A stretch of DNA of 64,000 nt from Pseudomonas putida NBRC 14164 (GCF_000412675.1 NC_021505.1:2288501-2352500), one strand, 5' to 3'; shown: positions 29,513 to 38,999, numbered from the stretch's first letter. Program-made: numbers and translations. The notes: generated by a model not told the origin, from the letters alone.

Positions 29513-30277
29513 GTGGTTACTGATGGCAAGGCCAAGGTCGCCGACCAGGTGGCCGAGCGGGTGGAGCGGCTGATCGTCGATGGCGTGCTGAAGGTGGGCC
29601 AGGCCCTGCCTTCGGAGCGGCGGTTGGTAGATAAGCTGGGTTGTTCACGCTCGGCCCTGCGCGAAGGGCTACGCATTTTGCGTGGGCGCGGCATCATCGA
29701 CACCGAGCAGGGGCGAGGCTCGTTCGTTGCCGACCTGACGGGGCAGGCGGGTACCACACCGTTGATGCACCTGTTCAGCTCGCAGCCACGCACGCTGTTC
29801 GACCTGCTGGAGGTGCGGGCGTTGCTGGAGGCCGAGTCGGCGCGGCTGGCGGCGTTACGCGCCACCGAGGTCGACCGCTTGCTGATTCGCCGGCGTTATG
29901 AAGAAATGCTGGCGGCCCACGAGGCGGCAGAGGCGCTGGACGCCCGTGAGCACGCCCGCCGTGACCATGCCTTCCACCGGGCGATCAGCGAGGCGTCGCA
30001 CAACCCGGTGCTGGTACATACCCTGCAATCGCTCAGTGACCTGACCTTGAGCACCGTGTTTGCATCGGTCAACAACCTGTATTGCCGCCCTGCGCAGAAA
30101 CGGCAGATTGATCGGCAGCATGCGCGGCTGTATCACGCGGTGATGGAGCAACTGCCGGAGCAGGCGCAGCGGGCGGCGCGTGAGCATATCAACGGGATAC
30201 GCGACAGTTTGCGGGAGATCGAACAGGAAGAGCAGCGCCTGGTCAGGGCGACCATGCGCATGGATGGCTGGGGGTGA
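29513..30277 (+). CDS. glcC: Glycolate-responsive GntR/FCD regulator
   Basis: A 254-residue regulator. N-terminal winged helix (about 10-75: LPSERRLVDKLGCSRSALREGLRILRGRG-type region) and C-terminal FCD ligand domain (ALLEAESARLAALRA, HAFHRAISEASHNPVL). It starts at GTG 29513 after GGAGGG. Position divergent from glcDEFG and the two TGGTCCTACCA dyads in the gap support GlcC, the glycolate-sensing activator/repressor of glc genes. Confidence 0.92.
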   Translation: MVTDGKAKVADQVAERVERLIVDGVLKVGQALPSERRLVDKLGCSRSALREGLRILRGRGIIDTEQGRGSFVADLTGQAGTTPLMHLFSSQPRTLFDLLEVRALLEAESARLAALRATEVDRLLIRRRYEEMLAAHEAAEALDAREHARRDHAFHRAISEASHNPVLVHTLQSLSDLTLSTVFASVNNLYCRPAQKRQIDRQHARLYHAVMEQLPEQAQRAAREHINGIRDSLREIEQEEQRLVRATMRMDGWG

Positions 30278-30280
30278 AGT

Positions 30281-30392
30281 CGCCTGTGCCGGCCTCTTCG
30301 CGGGTAAACCCGCTCCCACAGGAAACGCACTAGATCTGAAGGCTGTGCAGTCCCTGTGGGAGCGGGTTTACCCGCGAAGAGGCCGGTACTGG
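30281..30392. repeat. Paired REP element
   Basis: Two inverted CGCGGGTAAACCCGC-type REP units lie between the convergent ends of glcC and the DUF2388 gene. Confidence 0.85.
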
Positions 30393-30398
30393 CTGACT

Positions 30399-30716
30399 TC
30401 AATGATCGGCTATACGGTCATCCTGGGAAAGAATAGCCCTGGCCAGCTCTTCATCATTGGCCTGCAGCCCCGGATGATCCTTGCGGGCCTGTTCCAGCGC
30501 CGACTCTACATAGGCGCCACGGATCGCACCGCCGCTGGCGACGAAAGCCGAAAGCTCGTCACGGGCCGGGATGATCCGTTTGTCGTCCTTGAAGGTCGAA
30601 TACAGCGAAGCGGAAACACCGGCCGAGGTGGCGACGTCGCCCGCATCGACGCGGGCCAGGGCAGCACCGGCAGGCAGCAGGAGCAGCAGCGCAGGGGCGA
30701 GGAGTAGGTGGCGCAT
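30399..30716 (-). CDS. DUF2388 family exported small protein
   Basis: A 105-residue protein with an N-terminal signal peptide (LLLAPALLLLLPAGAALA, cleavage after ALA). The mature part has the features I associate with DUF2388: STFKDDKRIIPARDELSAFV, SGGAIRGAYVESALEQ and the final ELARAIL. Function is unknown; it should be periplasmic. GGAG precedes ATG 30716. Confidence 0.8.
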   Translation of the reverse strand: MRHLLLAPALLLLLPAGAALARVDAGDVATSAGVSASLYSTFKDDKRIIPARDELSAFVASGGAIRGAYVESALEQARKDHPGLQANDEELARAILSQDDRIADH

Positions 30717-30817
30717 GACGTGTTCTCCAGTAGCGTGAAGCACAGGGAAATAAACCACTCAGTGCTTAAGAGAGCCGAGCAGTGCAGGTAGTTCCCTTTG
30801 CGGGCTGGAGATTGTCG

Positions 30818-30927
30818 GGGCCGCCATGCGGCCCAATCGCGACGCAAGGCCGCTCCCACATGGATCGGCATACGCAGGACCTTGTGTGGGAGCGGCCTTG
30901 TGTCGCGATTGGGCTGCGCAGCAGCCC
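30818..30927. repeat. Inverted repeat pair of the GGCCGCTCC class
   Basis: Inverted copies of a third palindromic class (CGACGCAAGGCCGCTCCCAC and its complement) lie between the DUF2388 gene and the aldehyde dehydrogenase gene. The related pair at 36031-36150 lies 5 kb away. Confidence 0.8.
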
Positions 30928-30937
30928 CCCGGCCCGT

Positions 30938-32389
30938 TCAGGCCAACTGGTAGGTGGTCTTCACCCGGGTGAAGAACTGCCGTGCATGCGTCCCCTGCTC
31001 ACGCGAACCCAGGCTCGATGCCCCGTTCCCCCCGAACGGCACGTGATAATCCACCCCGGCAGTCGGCAAGTTGACCATCACCATCCCCGCCGAGCTGTTG
31101 CGCTTGAAATGTTCGGCATGACGCAGCGAGGTGGTGACGATACCGGCCGACAGGCCAAACGCCGTGTCCTCGGCGGCAGCGAACGCTTCGTCATGGTCAC
31201 GCACTTTGAGTACGCTCAGCACCGGCCCGAAAATTTCTTCGCGGTAGATGCGCATGTCCGGCGTCACCTCGGTAAACAGCGCCGGAGTGAAAAAGTACGC
31301 CCCTGCCAGGTTGTCGATCCGCTCGCCGCCACACACCAGTTTCGCGCCCTGTTCAAGGCCGGCGGCCACGTACGCCAGGTTCTGCTCCAGCTGCCGGCTG
31401 TCGACCACCGGGCCGATGTCGGTGCTGGCCTGTAGCGCATCGCCTACCTCCAGTGCGCGGGTGCGTTCGGCCAGGCGTGCGACGAAGGCATCATGAATGC
31501 CTTCGGTCACGATCACCCGCGAGCTGGCGGTGCAACGTTGGCCGGTGCTGTAGAACGAACCGTTCAGCGCCACCTCCACTGCCTGTTCCAGGTCGGCATC
31601 GTCCAGCACGATCAGCGGGTTCTTGCCGCCCATCTCCAGCTGCACTTTCTTCATACCTTCGGCGGCCAGCCGGGCAATTTGCCGGCCGGTATGCTCAGAG
31701 CCGGTAAAGCTGATGCCATCGACCAACGGCGAACGGATGATGGTATCGCCGACGCTGCGGCCCGGGCCGATCAGCATGTTGAACACACCTGCCGGCAAAC
31801 CGGCGCGGGAGATGATGTCGGCCAGCGCCCAGGCCGAGGATGGCACCAGTTCGGCCGGTTTGAACACCACACAGTTGCCAAAACACAGCGCCGGGGCGAT
31901 CTTCCACGCCGGGATGGCGATGGGGAAGTTCCACGGAGCGATGATGCCGACCACGCCCAGTGGTTGGGTGAACACATCGATCCCCACGTCCTGGCGCACT
32001 GACTGGTACTTCTCGCCTTCGGCACGCAGCGCTTCCTGGGCGTAGAACTTGAACGAGCGCCCGGCACGCTCCACTTCGCCCAGGGCTTCGCGCAGCACCT
32101 TGCCTTCTTCGCGGGCAAGCAGGGTTGCCAGTTGTTCGCGGCGGGCGAGGATTTCCGTACCGATGAAATCCAGCGCGTCGGCACGCTGCTGCGGGTTGCT
32201 GCGCGCCCACGCCGGTTGCGCGCGGCGGGCAGCGGTGATGGCCCGCTCGGTCAGCAACTGATCCGCGCGTTCGAAGCGCTCTATCACTTCACCCGGGTTG
32301 GACGGGTTGCGGTTTTCCAGGACGTCGGCGCTGCTGCCGAGCGGGACGAAGGCGCCATCGACGTAGCTGCTTTTGGTGGCAAGGGTCAT
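30938..32389 (-). CDS. Aldehyde dehydrogenase, ketoglutarate-semialdehyde DH-like
   Basis: A 483-residue NAD(P)-dependent aldehyde dehydrogenase. Visible are GIIAPWNFP, FTGSEHTGRQIA, the catalytic Glu in QLEMGGKNP and Cys in GQRCTASSR. The C-terminal VNLPTAGVDYHVPFGG and EQGTHARQFFTRVKTTY resemble the alpha-ketoglutaric semialdehyde dehydrogenase/YcbD group. Its ATG overlaps the stop of the 2-hydroxyacid dehydrogenase gene (ATGA), so it is the last gene of a three-gene operon. It probably oxidises the aldehyde released by the FAD oxidase. Confidence 0.9.
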   Translation of the reverse strand: MTLATKSSYVDGAFVPLGSSADVLENRNPSNPGEVIERFERADQLLTERAITAARRAQPAWARSNPQQRADALDFIGTEILARREQLATLLAREEGKVLREALGEVERAGRSFKFYAQEALRAEGEKYQSVRQDVGIDVFTQPLGVVGIIAPWNFPIAIPAWKIAPALCFGNCVVFKPAELVPSSAWALADIISRAGLPAGVFNMLIGPGRSVGDTIIRSPLVDGISFTGSEHTGRQIARLAAEGMKKVQLEMGGKNPLIVLDDADLEQAVEVALNGSFYSTGQRCTASSRVIVTEGIHDAFVARLAERTRALEVGDALQASTDIGPVVDSRQLEQNLAYVAAGLEQGAKLVCGGERIDNLAGAYFFTPALFTEVTPDMRIYREEIFGPVLSVLKVRDHDEAFAAAEDTAFGLSAGIVTTSLRHAEHFKRNSSAGMVMVNLPTAGVDYHVPFGGNGASSLGSREQGTHARQFFTRVKTTYQLA

Positions 32390-33354
32390 GCGGTGCGAAT
32401 CCTTTTTTCAGAAACCTGGCGGGCGACGAAGTCGCTGATGTTGTCCACGGCGCTGTCCATCAGTTGCTGCATGGCGTCTTCGCTGCTCCAGGCGATGTGC
32501 GGGTTGAGCAGGAAGTCGTCGCGGTCGATCAGGTCGAACAACGGGTTGCTGGGGTGCAGCGGCTCCACTTCCACTACATCCAGCGCCACACCGCCCAGGC
32601 GCCCCTGTTGCAGCGCCTGAATCAGCGCCGCTTCGTTTACCACGCCGCCGCGGCCGGTGTTGACCACGATGGCATCGGGCTTCATCAATGCCAGTTGCCC
32701 CGCATCAATGAGGTTGTGGGTTTCTGGCGTGAGCGGGCAATTGATCGACAGCACGTCGCAGCTTTTCAGCAGCTCCGCCAGCGGCCGGCAATCGGCGCCC
32801 TGGCGCTTGCCGCCGCGGTCTTCGAACAGCACCTGCATGCCGAATGCCCGCGCCAGGTGTGCCAGGCGCAGGGCAATCGGGCCGCTGCCGATGATTGCCA
32901 ACTGCTTGTCGCGCACATCGCGGATGCGGTGGTTGAAGTAGATGTTCTGGTACGGCTTGTCGCCGGCATGCACCTGGCGCATCAGGCGGGTGAACGCGGC
33001 CGGGCGGCGGAACAGCTCAAGGATCATCGCCAGGCTGTGCTCGGCCACGGTGTTGGCGGCATAGCCCGGTACGCTCGACACTTCGATGCCGTGGGCTTCG
33101 CAGTAGTCGACATCGACGATGTCGCGGCCGGTCAGGGCCAGCGAGATCATCTTCAGCCTGGGCAACTGGCGCAAGTGCTCTTCGCGCAGCGGCACGCTGC
33201 AGGTCAGCGCCACGGTCGCGTCTTTGAGGTGCTCCGACACCTGGTCGGGGTGGGTGTAGGCGTACTGCTGCCAGCTGTGATCGCAGTCGGGGCGCTTGAG
33301 GCGGGTGGAAGGCGCCAGGCCTTCGTCGTCAAGGAAGACGATATGTTCGCTCAC
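32386..33354 (-). CDS. D-2-hydroxyacid dehydrogenase family protein
   Basis: A 322-residue NAD-dependent enzyme. The catalytic set is Arg in NTGRGGVVNE, Glu in DVVEVEPLHP and His in LLNPHIAWSS; the nucleotide turn is LAIIGSGPIALRLAHL, with GSGPIA in place of the usual GxGxxG ending. It starts at GTG 33354 with AAGGA upstream. The family reduces 2-oxoacids or oxidises D-2-hydroxyacids (glycerate DH-like). It lies 10 bases after the FAD oxidase gene, so it may act on a 2-oxoacid made in the same pathway. Confidence 0.88.
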   Translation of the reverse strand: MSEHIVFLDDEGLAPSTRLKRPDCDHSWQQYAYTHPDQVSEHLKDATVALTCSVPLREEHLRQLPRLKMISLALTGRDIVDVDYCEAHGIEVSSVPGYAANTVAEHSLAMILELFRRPAAFTRLMRQVHAGDKPYQNIYFNHRIRDVRDKQLAIIGSGPIALRLAHLARAFGMQVLFEDRGGKRQGADCRPLAELLKSCDVLSINCPLTPETHNLIDAGQLALMKPDAIVVNTGRGGVVNEAALIQALQQGRLGGVALDVVEVEPLHPSNPLFDLIDRDDFLLNPHIAWSSEDAMQQLMDSAVDNISDFVARQVSEKRIRTA

Positions 33355-33364
33355 GGTCTTGTCC

Positions 33365-34756
33365 TTATTTTTTCTGCGCGGGCACGTAACCGGCGGGCGC
33401 CATGCCCACAAGCTGGCGGGTGATGAAGCCGGCGTCCTGGTCGTGGTCTTCCAGCGACTCCTTGCGCACCAGCGCATCGCGTACCAGGTGCGCACCAATG
33501 AAGCGCAACGGCTCTGGCGGCAGCAGCTTCATCTTCTGGTTGACCAGGCCACAGTTGGCCCACTCGTCGTTGGCATGGGTGGCCAACGACTTGATGATGC
33601 GGCTGGCAAACACAGTGGTGGCCACGCCGTTGCCGGAAAAACCGATGCCGTAGCTGACGGTCTGGTGATGGTCGAGGTAGCCGAAGTTGGGCAGGCCCTT
33701 CATGGCCCGGTCAATCGGCCCGGTCCAACTGCTGACCACCGGTACATCCTGCAACTGCGGGTACAGGCGGCGCAGTTCGGCAGCGACCTTGTCGGCGGCC
33801 GGCGAGGGTTTTTCATACAGGTCGCCAATGCGCCCGGCATAGGCGAACTGGCCCAGCGGCTTGCCGAACACCACGCGCCCGTCAGGGGTGTTGCGCCAGT
33901 AGTTGAGCACGGTGCGCGAGTCGGTCATGCATTCGCCGCCGCTGAAACCGATGGCGTCGAGCTTGGCCTTGACCGGCGCGGTGGCGACCATGTCGCTGGA
34001 CATGATCGCGATCATCCGGCGCAGCTCGGGGAATTGCGCGCCCCAGGCGTTGAGCGCCAGCACCACGTGGTTGGCTTTTACATGGCCTTTGGCGGTGTGC
34101 ACCACAGGGTGCTTGCCACGCTGCAGGTGAGTGAACGGCGATTTCTCAAATATCTGCACGCCCAGTTTCAGTGCCACGCGGCGCAGGCCGCGGGCCAGCA
34201 TGGCGGGCTGCACAGTGGCCGCGTTGGGGTCGAAGATGCCACCCAGCACCAGTGGCGAGCCGACGCGCCCGCGAATGGTCTGGCGGTCCAGTTCCTGGAA
34301 CGGGTTTACGTCGAGTTTCTGCAGGCCGTCGGTGAGCACGCGCCAGGAGTTCATCTGCCGCTGGTTGGTGGCCGTCCACAGCCAGCCGTCCTTGCGGTAC
34401 TGGGCGTCGATGCCGTGCTCCTGGCAGAAGCTGCCGATCTCGTCGATGGCCGACTCGGCGGCTTCGCAGATGCGCCGCGCTTCGACATCACCGCAGATGT
34501 TGCGCACCGACAGGTACTTGCCCCACCAGTTGGTGGCCACGCCACCGTTGCGCCCGCTGGCACCCGAGCCGCAGCGGTCGCGCTCAACGATGACGATGGT
34601 TTTTTCCGGGTGCGCCTGTTTCAGGCGGATAGCTGACCACAGGCCAAGGAAGCCACCGCCGACGATGCACACGTCGGCTTGAATCGAGTCCTGCAGGGCA
34701 GGGGCCAGGTCGTTGTCCAGGTCAAGCGCCTGGGCATACCAGAATCCACGGTACAT
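33365..34756 (-). CDS. FAD-dependent amine/amino acid oxidoreductase (DAO family)
   Basis: A 463-residue flavoenzyme. The FAD motif is DVCIVGGGFLGLWSAIRL, followed by GSGASGRNGG; the C-terminal IGFSGNGVATT closes the FAD site. It resembles the gamma-glutamylputrescine oxidase group and the 'aminophosphonate oxidoreductase' family that I recall for proteins of this length starting YRGFWY. It should oxidise a primary or secondary amine to an imine/aldehyde. It is the first gene of the operon FAD oxidase - hydroxyacid DH - ALDH, divergent from the GlxA-type regulator. Substrate unknown. Confidence 0.85.
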   Translation of the reverse strand: MYRGFWYAQALDLDNDLAPALQDSIQADVCIVGGGFLGLWSAIRLKQAHPEKTIVIVERDRCGSGASGRNGGVATNWWGKYLSVRNICGDVEARRICEAAESAIDEIGSFCQEHGIDAQYRKDGWLWTATNQRQMNSWRVLTDGLQKLDVNPFQELDRQTIRGRVGSPLVLGGIFDPNAATVQPAMLARGLRRVALKLGVQIFEKSPFTHLQRGKHPVVHTAKGHVKANHVVLALNAWGAQFPELRRMIAIMSSDMVATAPVKAKLDAIGFSGGECMTDSRTVLNYWRNTPDGRVVFGKPLGQFAYAGRIGDLYEKPSPAADKVAAELRRLYPQLQDVPVVSSWTGPIDRAMKGLPNFGYLDHHQTVSYGIGFSGNGVATTVFASRIIKSLATHANDEWANCGLVNQKMKLLPPEPLRFIGAHLVRDALVRKESLEDHDQDAGFITRQLVGMAPAGYVPAQKK

Positions 34757-34956
34757 GAGGGGTGCCTCTGAGCATGTTTGTCTTGTGCCTGCATGATGCT
34801 CAGCCGGGCGAGTGCGCTGATATTACAGCCATGACAATTGATAGAACGGCGCCGCCTTTTGTCACGCATTTCCTATTTGTGGGGATGCATATGATATGAC
34901 GGACGCAGGGCGCGCTTTAGAATGGCGCCATTAAGGATGTCACGAGGCCAGCGTTC

Positions 34957-36015
34957 ATGTTTGCCGAACAACAAGAAGAACCGGTAAAAGCCCCCGTCAT
35001 CACTGCGCAGGTCAAGCCAGAACTGCGGGTAGGCTTCGTGCTGATGAACCACTTCACCCTGGTGCCGGTGGCGGGCTTGGTGGACTCGCTGCGCTTTGCT
35101 GCGGACAAGTCATTCCGCAGCCAGCAGGTGTTCTGCCAGTGGGACTGGATGACGCTGGACGACCGGCCGATCACCGCCAGTTGCGGCATGCCCATTTCGC
35201 CGACCAAGCCGCTTAACCTGTTTGCCCAGTATGACTATGTGGTGCTGGCCGGTGGCCTGCTGGACGAAACTCGCAACCCGCCGGCCTGGCTGCTGGATGC
35301 GCTGCGTGAGGTGCATGCGGCGAATATCCCGATAATTGCCTTGTGCTCGGGGTCGTTCGTGCTTGGCAAAGCCGGGCTGCTCGATGGTCGGCGCTGTGCG
35401 CTGCATTTCACCTTGCGTGACGAGTTCAAGGAGCGTTTTCCACTGGCCACGGCGGTGATCGACAAGAGCTACGTGGACGACCGCGGCATCATCACCTGCC
35501 CGGGCGGCACGGCCATTGACCTGGCGGCCAACCTGATCCGCCGGCATTGCGGCGCAGTGCGGGCGCAGAAGGGGCTGGAATACCTGCTGGTGGATGAGCG
35601 CGCCGAAGAGCAGGACAAGACGGCCAGCGAATGCGTGTACCAGAACGACCGCGTGCAGCGGGCGATCAGCTTCATGCGCGCCAACCTGGATGCCTCGATG
35701 ACGCTCAAGGCCGTGGCTGAAGCGGTGGGCACCCACCCCCGGCAGTTGCACCGTGAATTTGTGGCTAATACCCAGGAGCCGCCGGCCAACTACTGGCGCA
35801 AGTTGCGCCTGGACCATGCCCGGCGGTTGCTGGTGAACACCAGCCAGAACATCACCACCATTGCGTTGGCGTGCGGGTTTTCCGATGCGTCGCACTTTAT
35901 CTTGTGGTTTCGCAAGCAGTACGGTGAGACGCCGTACAGCTTCCGCAAGCGCAGGCATGAAGTGGAGCGGTTTGACTGGCATGGCGACAAGGCGGGGTTG
36001 GACCCGGAGCCCTAA
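34957..36015 (+). CDS. GlxA-family regulator (DJ-1/PfpI domain + AraC HTH)
   Basis: A 352-residue transcription factor. The N-terminal ~200 residues form a DJ-1/PfpI-like domain with the nucleophile-elbow region IIALCSGSFVLGKAGLLDG. The C-terminal ~100 residues form the AraC double helix-turn-helix (TLKAVAEAVGTHPRQLHREF, ITTIALACGFSDASHFILWF). GlxA proteins in Pseudomonas activate amino acid and quaternary amine catabolism. It is divergent from one operon (34756 leftward) and convergent with another (cupin-MFS), so it probably governs both. Confidence 0.92.
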   Translation: MFAEQQEEPVKAPVITAQVKPELRVGFVLMNHFTLVPVAGLVDSLRFAADKSFRSQQVFCQWDWMTLDDRPITASCGMPISPTKPLNLFAQYDYVVLAGGLLDETRNPPAWLLDALREVHAANIPIIALCSGSFVLGKAGLLDGRRCALHFTLRDEFKERFPLATAVIDKSYVDDRGIITCPGGTAIDLAANLIRRHCGAVRAQKGLEYLLVDERAEEQDKTASECVYQNDRVQRAISFMRANLDASMTLKAVAEAVGTHPRQLHREFVANTQEPPANYWRKLRLDHARRLLVNTSQNITTIALACGFSDASHFILWFRKQYGETPYSFRKRRHEVERFDWHGDKAGLDPEP

Positions 36016-36030
36016 CAAGCTATCGCGGTC

Positions 36031-36150
36031 GGGTGTAGGAGCGGCCTTGCGTCGCGAAAGGGCTGCAGAGCAGCCCCAGGATCGCACATTCAGCACAGAT
36101 TGCCGCGGCCGCTTTGCGGCCCATCGCGACACAAGGCCGCTCCTACAGGG
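36031..36150. repeat. Inverted repeat pair of the GGCCGCTCC class
   Basis: Inverted copies of AGGAGCGGCCTTGCGTCGCG and its complement follow the GlxA gene. This is the same palindrome class as 30818-30927, distinct from the common REP. Confidence 0.8.
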
Positions 36151-36242
36151 ACCGCGTGGGTGTCAGAGCTGGCCGATGACCTGCATCCCCATCCGGCTGG
36201 TCCGTTTGCCGGGGCTGATACGTTCGATCATCTATTTGTTCC

Positions 36243-36593
36243 TTAGAACAGCACGTAAGTCTTGCGCAGGGTTTCGCGAATGTCCCAGACACCCTCGCAG
36301 TTCTCCGGAAACAGCACTGCGTCGCCGGCGCGCAGCTCTACCGGCTCGCCACCGTCGGGGGTGAAGGTGCACCAGCCGCTGACAATGTGGCTGAACTCAC
36401 GGTTTTTCAGGTGCCGGCGGAACACACCCGGGCTGCTTTCCCATACGCCGATGCTGGCGCCGACGGCTTCGTCGGTCTGGTCCTGGGCGGTGGCTGCCTG
36501 GGCGACGGGTTCACCGATCGGCAGGCGGGCCGGGGCAGGGGCACCCAGCGACGCGAGGGGGGCATTGCGCACGACAGTCAGTACTTGGTTCAC
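36243..36593 (-). CDS. Cupin-domain protein (EutQ-like/DUF861)
   Basis: A 116-residue single cupin. The two cupin motifs are REFSHIVSGWCTFTPDGGEP and the PENCEGVWDIRETLRKTYVLF end. It starts at GTG 36593 with AGGAG nine bases upstream. Such (S)-ureidoglycine aminohydrolase/EutQ-like cupins often accompany amine oxidase genes, where their chemistry is unsettled. It follows the MFS gene by 12 bases and is cotranscribed with it. Confidence 0.85.
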   Translation of the reverse strand: MNQVLTVVRNAPLASLGAPAPARLPIGEPVAQAATAQDQTDEAVGASIGVWESSPGVFRRHLKNREFSHIVSGWCTFTPDGGEPVELRAGDAVLFPENCEGVWDIRETLRKTYVLF

Positions 36594-36605
36594 GAAAAGG
36601 CTCCT

Positions 36606-37982
36606 TCAGGCTTTACGAACAGCGGGTTTGGTAGCGGTAGAGGTGCGGGTGGGGTTACCAAGCGCCGCGGCTTGCTGTAGGTCGAGCTTGCTGGTCTCGG
36701 GGGCGAGCCACCAGGAAATCAGGGCGCCGAACAGCGAGATCAGGGCGGCAGCGAACATGGTGTTGGCAATGCCGTAGGAGGCCAGGGATATCGGCACCAG
36801 GTACGTGCCCACGGCCGCGCCGATGCGTGACAACGAAGTGGCCAGGCCCACCGCCGACGCACGGATTTCGGTCGGGAACAACTCGTTGGGGTAGACATAT
36901 TCAAGCACCTGGGCGCCGCCGATCAGTACGGCATAGGCGCCGAACAGCACCAGTACGGTCGTTGGCGAGGCATCCGGGAACACCCCAAGCAGCACCAGCG
37001 ACATGCCCGACCAGAGGAAACTGTGGATCAGCATGTTTCGCCGTCCCAGGCGGTTGATCAGCTTGGTGGCCAGCAGGCAGCCCAGGGTGAACAGCAAGGT
37101 GATGGCGATGGAGCCAAAGGCCGCCCAGTCGCCTGTCAGTTGCAGTGCCTGCAGCACTTTGGGGGCGAACGAGTAGATGGCGAACAGTGGCACGATCGCG
37201 CAGGTCCAGAACAGGGTGACAAAGGCCATGCGCTTGCCGTAACCGGAGTGGAACAGCGACCACACCGACACCGGCTTATCGGTGGTCTGCTCCGGAAGGT
37301 CGGCAATGGAGTAGTCTGGCCCATAGACTTTCTTGATCACGGCGTCGGCTTCGGCGGTTCGGCCTTTGCTTAGCAGCCAGCGTGGCGATTCCGGTGTGCC
37401 ACTGCGGGCAATCAGGAACAGCGCACCCGGTATCAGGGCGCTGGCCAATACATAGCGCCAACCGTCTTCACCGCCCACACGCAGCAGCAGTTCGCCGACC
37501 ATGTAGGCCACGGCGGCACCGGCAAACCACATCAGCACCATGGCCGCCAGCAACGGCCCACGTTGCTTGCGTGGCAGGAACTCGGCCAGCAACGACGTGG
37601 CGATCGGGTAGTCGGCACCGACCGCGATACCGATCAGCAACCGCCAGGCGAACAGGGCCCAGGCCGACTCGACCCAGAACTGCGCCACTGAAAAACCGAC
37701 GATGGCGACCAGGTCGCTCAGGTACAGGACCTTGCGCCCGTACTTGTCGGTGAACCAGCCACCGAGAAAACCACCCAGGAACACACCAATCAATGCTGAC
37801 GCGGCGATCAGCCCTTCCCACAGGGCCGACAGCTGCAAGGCATTGGTAATTTGCAGCATGGCGACGCCGATGATGCTCAGTACGTAGCCATCGAGAAAAG
37901 GCCCGCCAGCGGAATAGACCGTCAGTTTGCGGTGGAACCCGTTGAGCGGCGCATCTTCTACGGAGCGTTTGGAAACGGACAT
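36606..37982 (-). CDS. MFS metabolite:H+ symporter
   Basis: A 458-residue carrier of the sugar porter/metabolite-H+ symporter superfamily with about 12 membrane segments. MFS signatures GGFLGGWFTDKYGRK (loop 2-3) and a central basic loop are seen. It probably imports the substrate of the neighbouring oxidative enzymes. An AACAACAA motif just before its GAGG ribosome site suggests Hfq/Crc control. The cupin gene follows after 12 bases. Confidence 0.88.
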   Translation of the reverse strand: MSVSKRSVEDAPLNGFHRKLTVYSAGGPFLDGYVLSIIGVAMLQITNALQLSALWEGLIAASALIGVFLGGFLGGWFTDKYGRKVLYLSDLVAIVGFSVAQFWVESAWALFAWRLLIGIAVGADYPIATSLLAEFLPRKQRGPLLAAMVLMWFAGAAVAYMVGELLLRVGGEDGWRYVLASALIPGALFLIARSGTPESPRWLLSKGRTAEADAVIKKVYGPDYSIADLPEQTTDKPVSVWSLFHSGYGKRMAFVTLFWTCAIVPLFAIYSFAPKVLQALQLTGDWAAFGSIAITLLFTLGCLLATKLINRLGRRNMLIHSFLWSGMSLVLLGVFPDASPTTVLVLFGAYAVLIGGAQVLEYVYPNELFPTEIRASAVGLATSLSRIGAAVGTYLVPISLASYGIANTMFAAALISLFGALISWWLAPETSKLDLQQAAALGNPTRTSTATKPAVRKA

Positions 37983-37994
37983 ACGGCTTACCTC

Positions 37995-38002
37995 TTGTTG
38001 TT
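37995..38002 (-). promoter_or_regulatory. Hfq/Crc motif before the MFS gene
   Basis: On the minus strand it reads AACAACAA, matching AANAANAA, and runs directly into the GAGG ribosome site of the transporter gene. Hfq/Crc bound here would block initiation. Confidence 0.5.
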
Positions 38003-38204
38003 ATGTGGTGCACTAACGTGGCGGCACTATGGCACCGGCTGGCGCGGGCGCCCTATAACGGCTCGGACGAGTCATGGGATGGGATGACTGTGGGTGGTGC
38101 GGACGGTGGAGCTGCTGCGCAGATACGGCTGAGGCGCTGAGAAGGACACGGCGCGGGTGTAGCGGCAGGCGGGGCCGGCGATGCTGTCGTCGGCCCTGTG
38201 ACGC

Positions 38205-38987
38205 TCAGTGCCCGGCCAGCCCTGACCGCGTCAACAACCCGTCCAGCACCACCTCGCATGCCGCCCCCCAGGTGGCGCTTACCGGCTGATGCATCAGCAC
38301 CGCCAGGCCATCGGCTGTAAAGGTGCCCGGGGTGGCAATGGCTTGGCCCAAGGCCTTGAGCGTGTACGCTGGCTGCTGCCCGGCACTGGCCACGCAGTCT
38401 TGCAGGTTGCCCAGCACCAGCGCACGCGCTTCGGCTGCGGGCAGGCCTTTGTCCATCAGCCACTGCTGCAGGTCGTGCAGCAGGAAGTAGAACCAGCCAT
38501 TCATGCACGCCGCCACGGTGGCCAGTTCGAATTCTGGCTCGCCGTGCAGCACCACCAGTTTGCCCAGTGGCCCCAGGTACTGGGTGGTGAGCGCATCGGG
38601 TGGGCAAACCACTACCGTGGACTGGTTGTACTGCGCCGCATACGACAGCATCGCACGCACACAGAGGGCGCCAGGGAACGCAGTGGACAGCTGTGCAAGG
38701 TTGACCCCGGCGGCGAGCGAAACCAGGCGCTGGCCGGGGCGCAGGTGTAGCTCATCTGCCAGTTCGGCGAGCGAATGCGGGCGCACGCCAAGGATCACCA
38801 GATCTGCCTGGTCGACCACTGCCTGGTTGCTCGGCAACACCTGGCAGCCATGCTCCTGGGCCAGGAGGGCTGCCCGTTGCGCATTGCGGGGTGACAGCAG
38901 GATGGGGCCCTCGAAACCGCTGCGACGCAGGCCGATGACCACTTTTTCGGTGAGTTCGCCCACCCCGAGAATGCCAAGGCTATGCAT
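38205..38987 (-). CDS. Pyrroline-5-carboxylate reductase family protein
   Basis: A 260-residue NAD(P)-dependent enzyme of the P5CR family. The N-terminal GILGVGELTEKVVIGLRRSG is the Rossmann turn with an unusual GVGELT; RAMLSYAAQYNQS sits where proC has its conserved R-x-MPN segment, so the canonical MPN is lost. This suggests an imine reductase or a P5CR-like paralogue, not housekeeping ProC. It follows the FAD oxidase at 39000 by 12 bases, so the pair may interconvert an imine and an amine. Confidence 0.82.
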   Translation of the reverse strand: MHSLGILGVGELTEKVVIGLRRSGFEGPILLSPRNAQRAALLAQEHGCQVLPSNQAVVDQADLVILGVRPHSLAELADELHLRPGQRLVSLAAGVNLAQLSTAFPGALCVRAMLSYAAQYNQSTVVVCPPDALTTQYLGPLGKLVVLHGEPEFELATVAACMNGWFYFLLHDLQQWLMDKGLPAAEARALVLGNLQDCVASAGQQPAYTLKALGQAIATPGTFTADGLAVLMHQPVSATWGAACEVVLDGLLTRSGLAGH

Positions 38988-38999
38988 GGTGCCTCCTTG

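Noticed and set aside
38020..38060. A sigma-54-like promoter (TGGCAC-N5-GG)
   Set aside because: The -12 element lacks the TTGC form and the orientation would read into the back of the P5CR-like gene.
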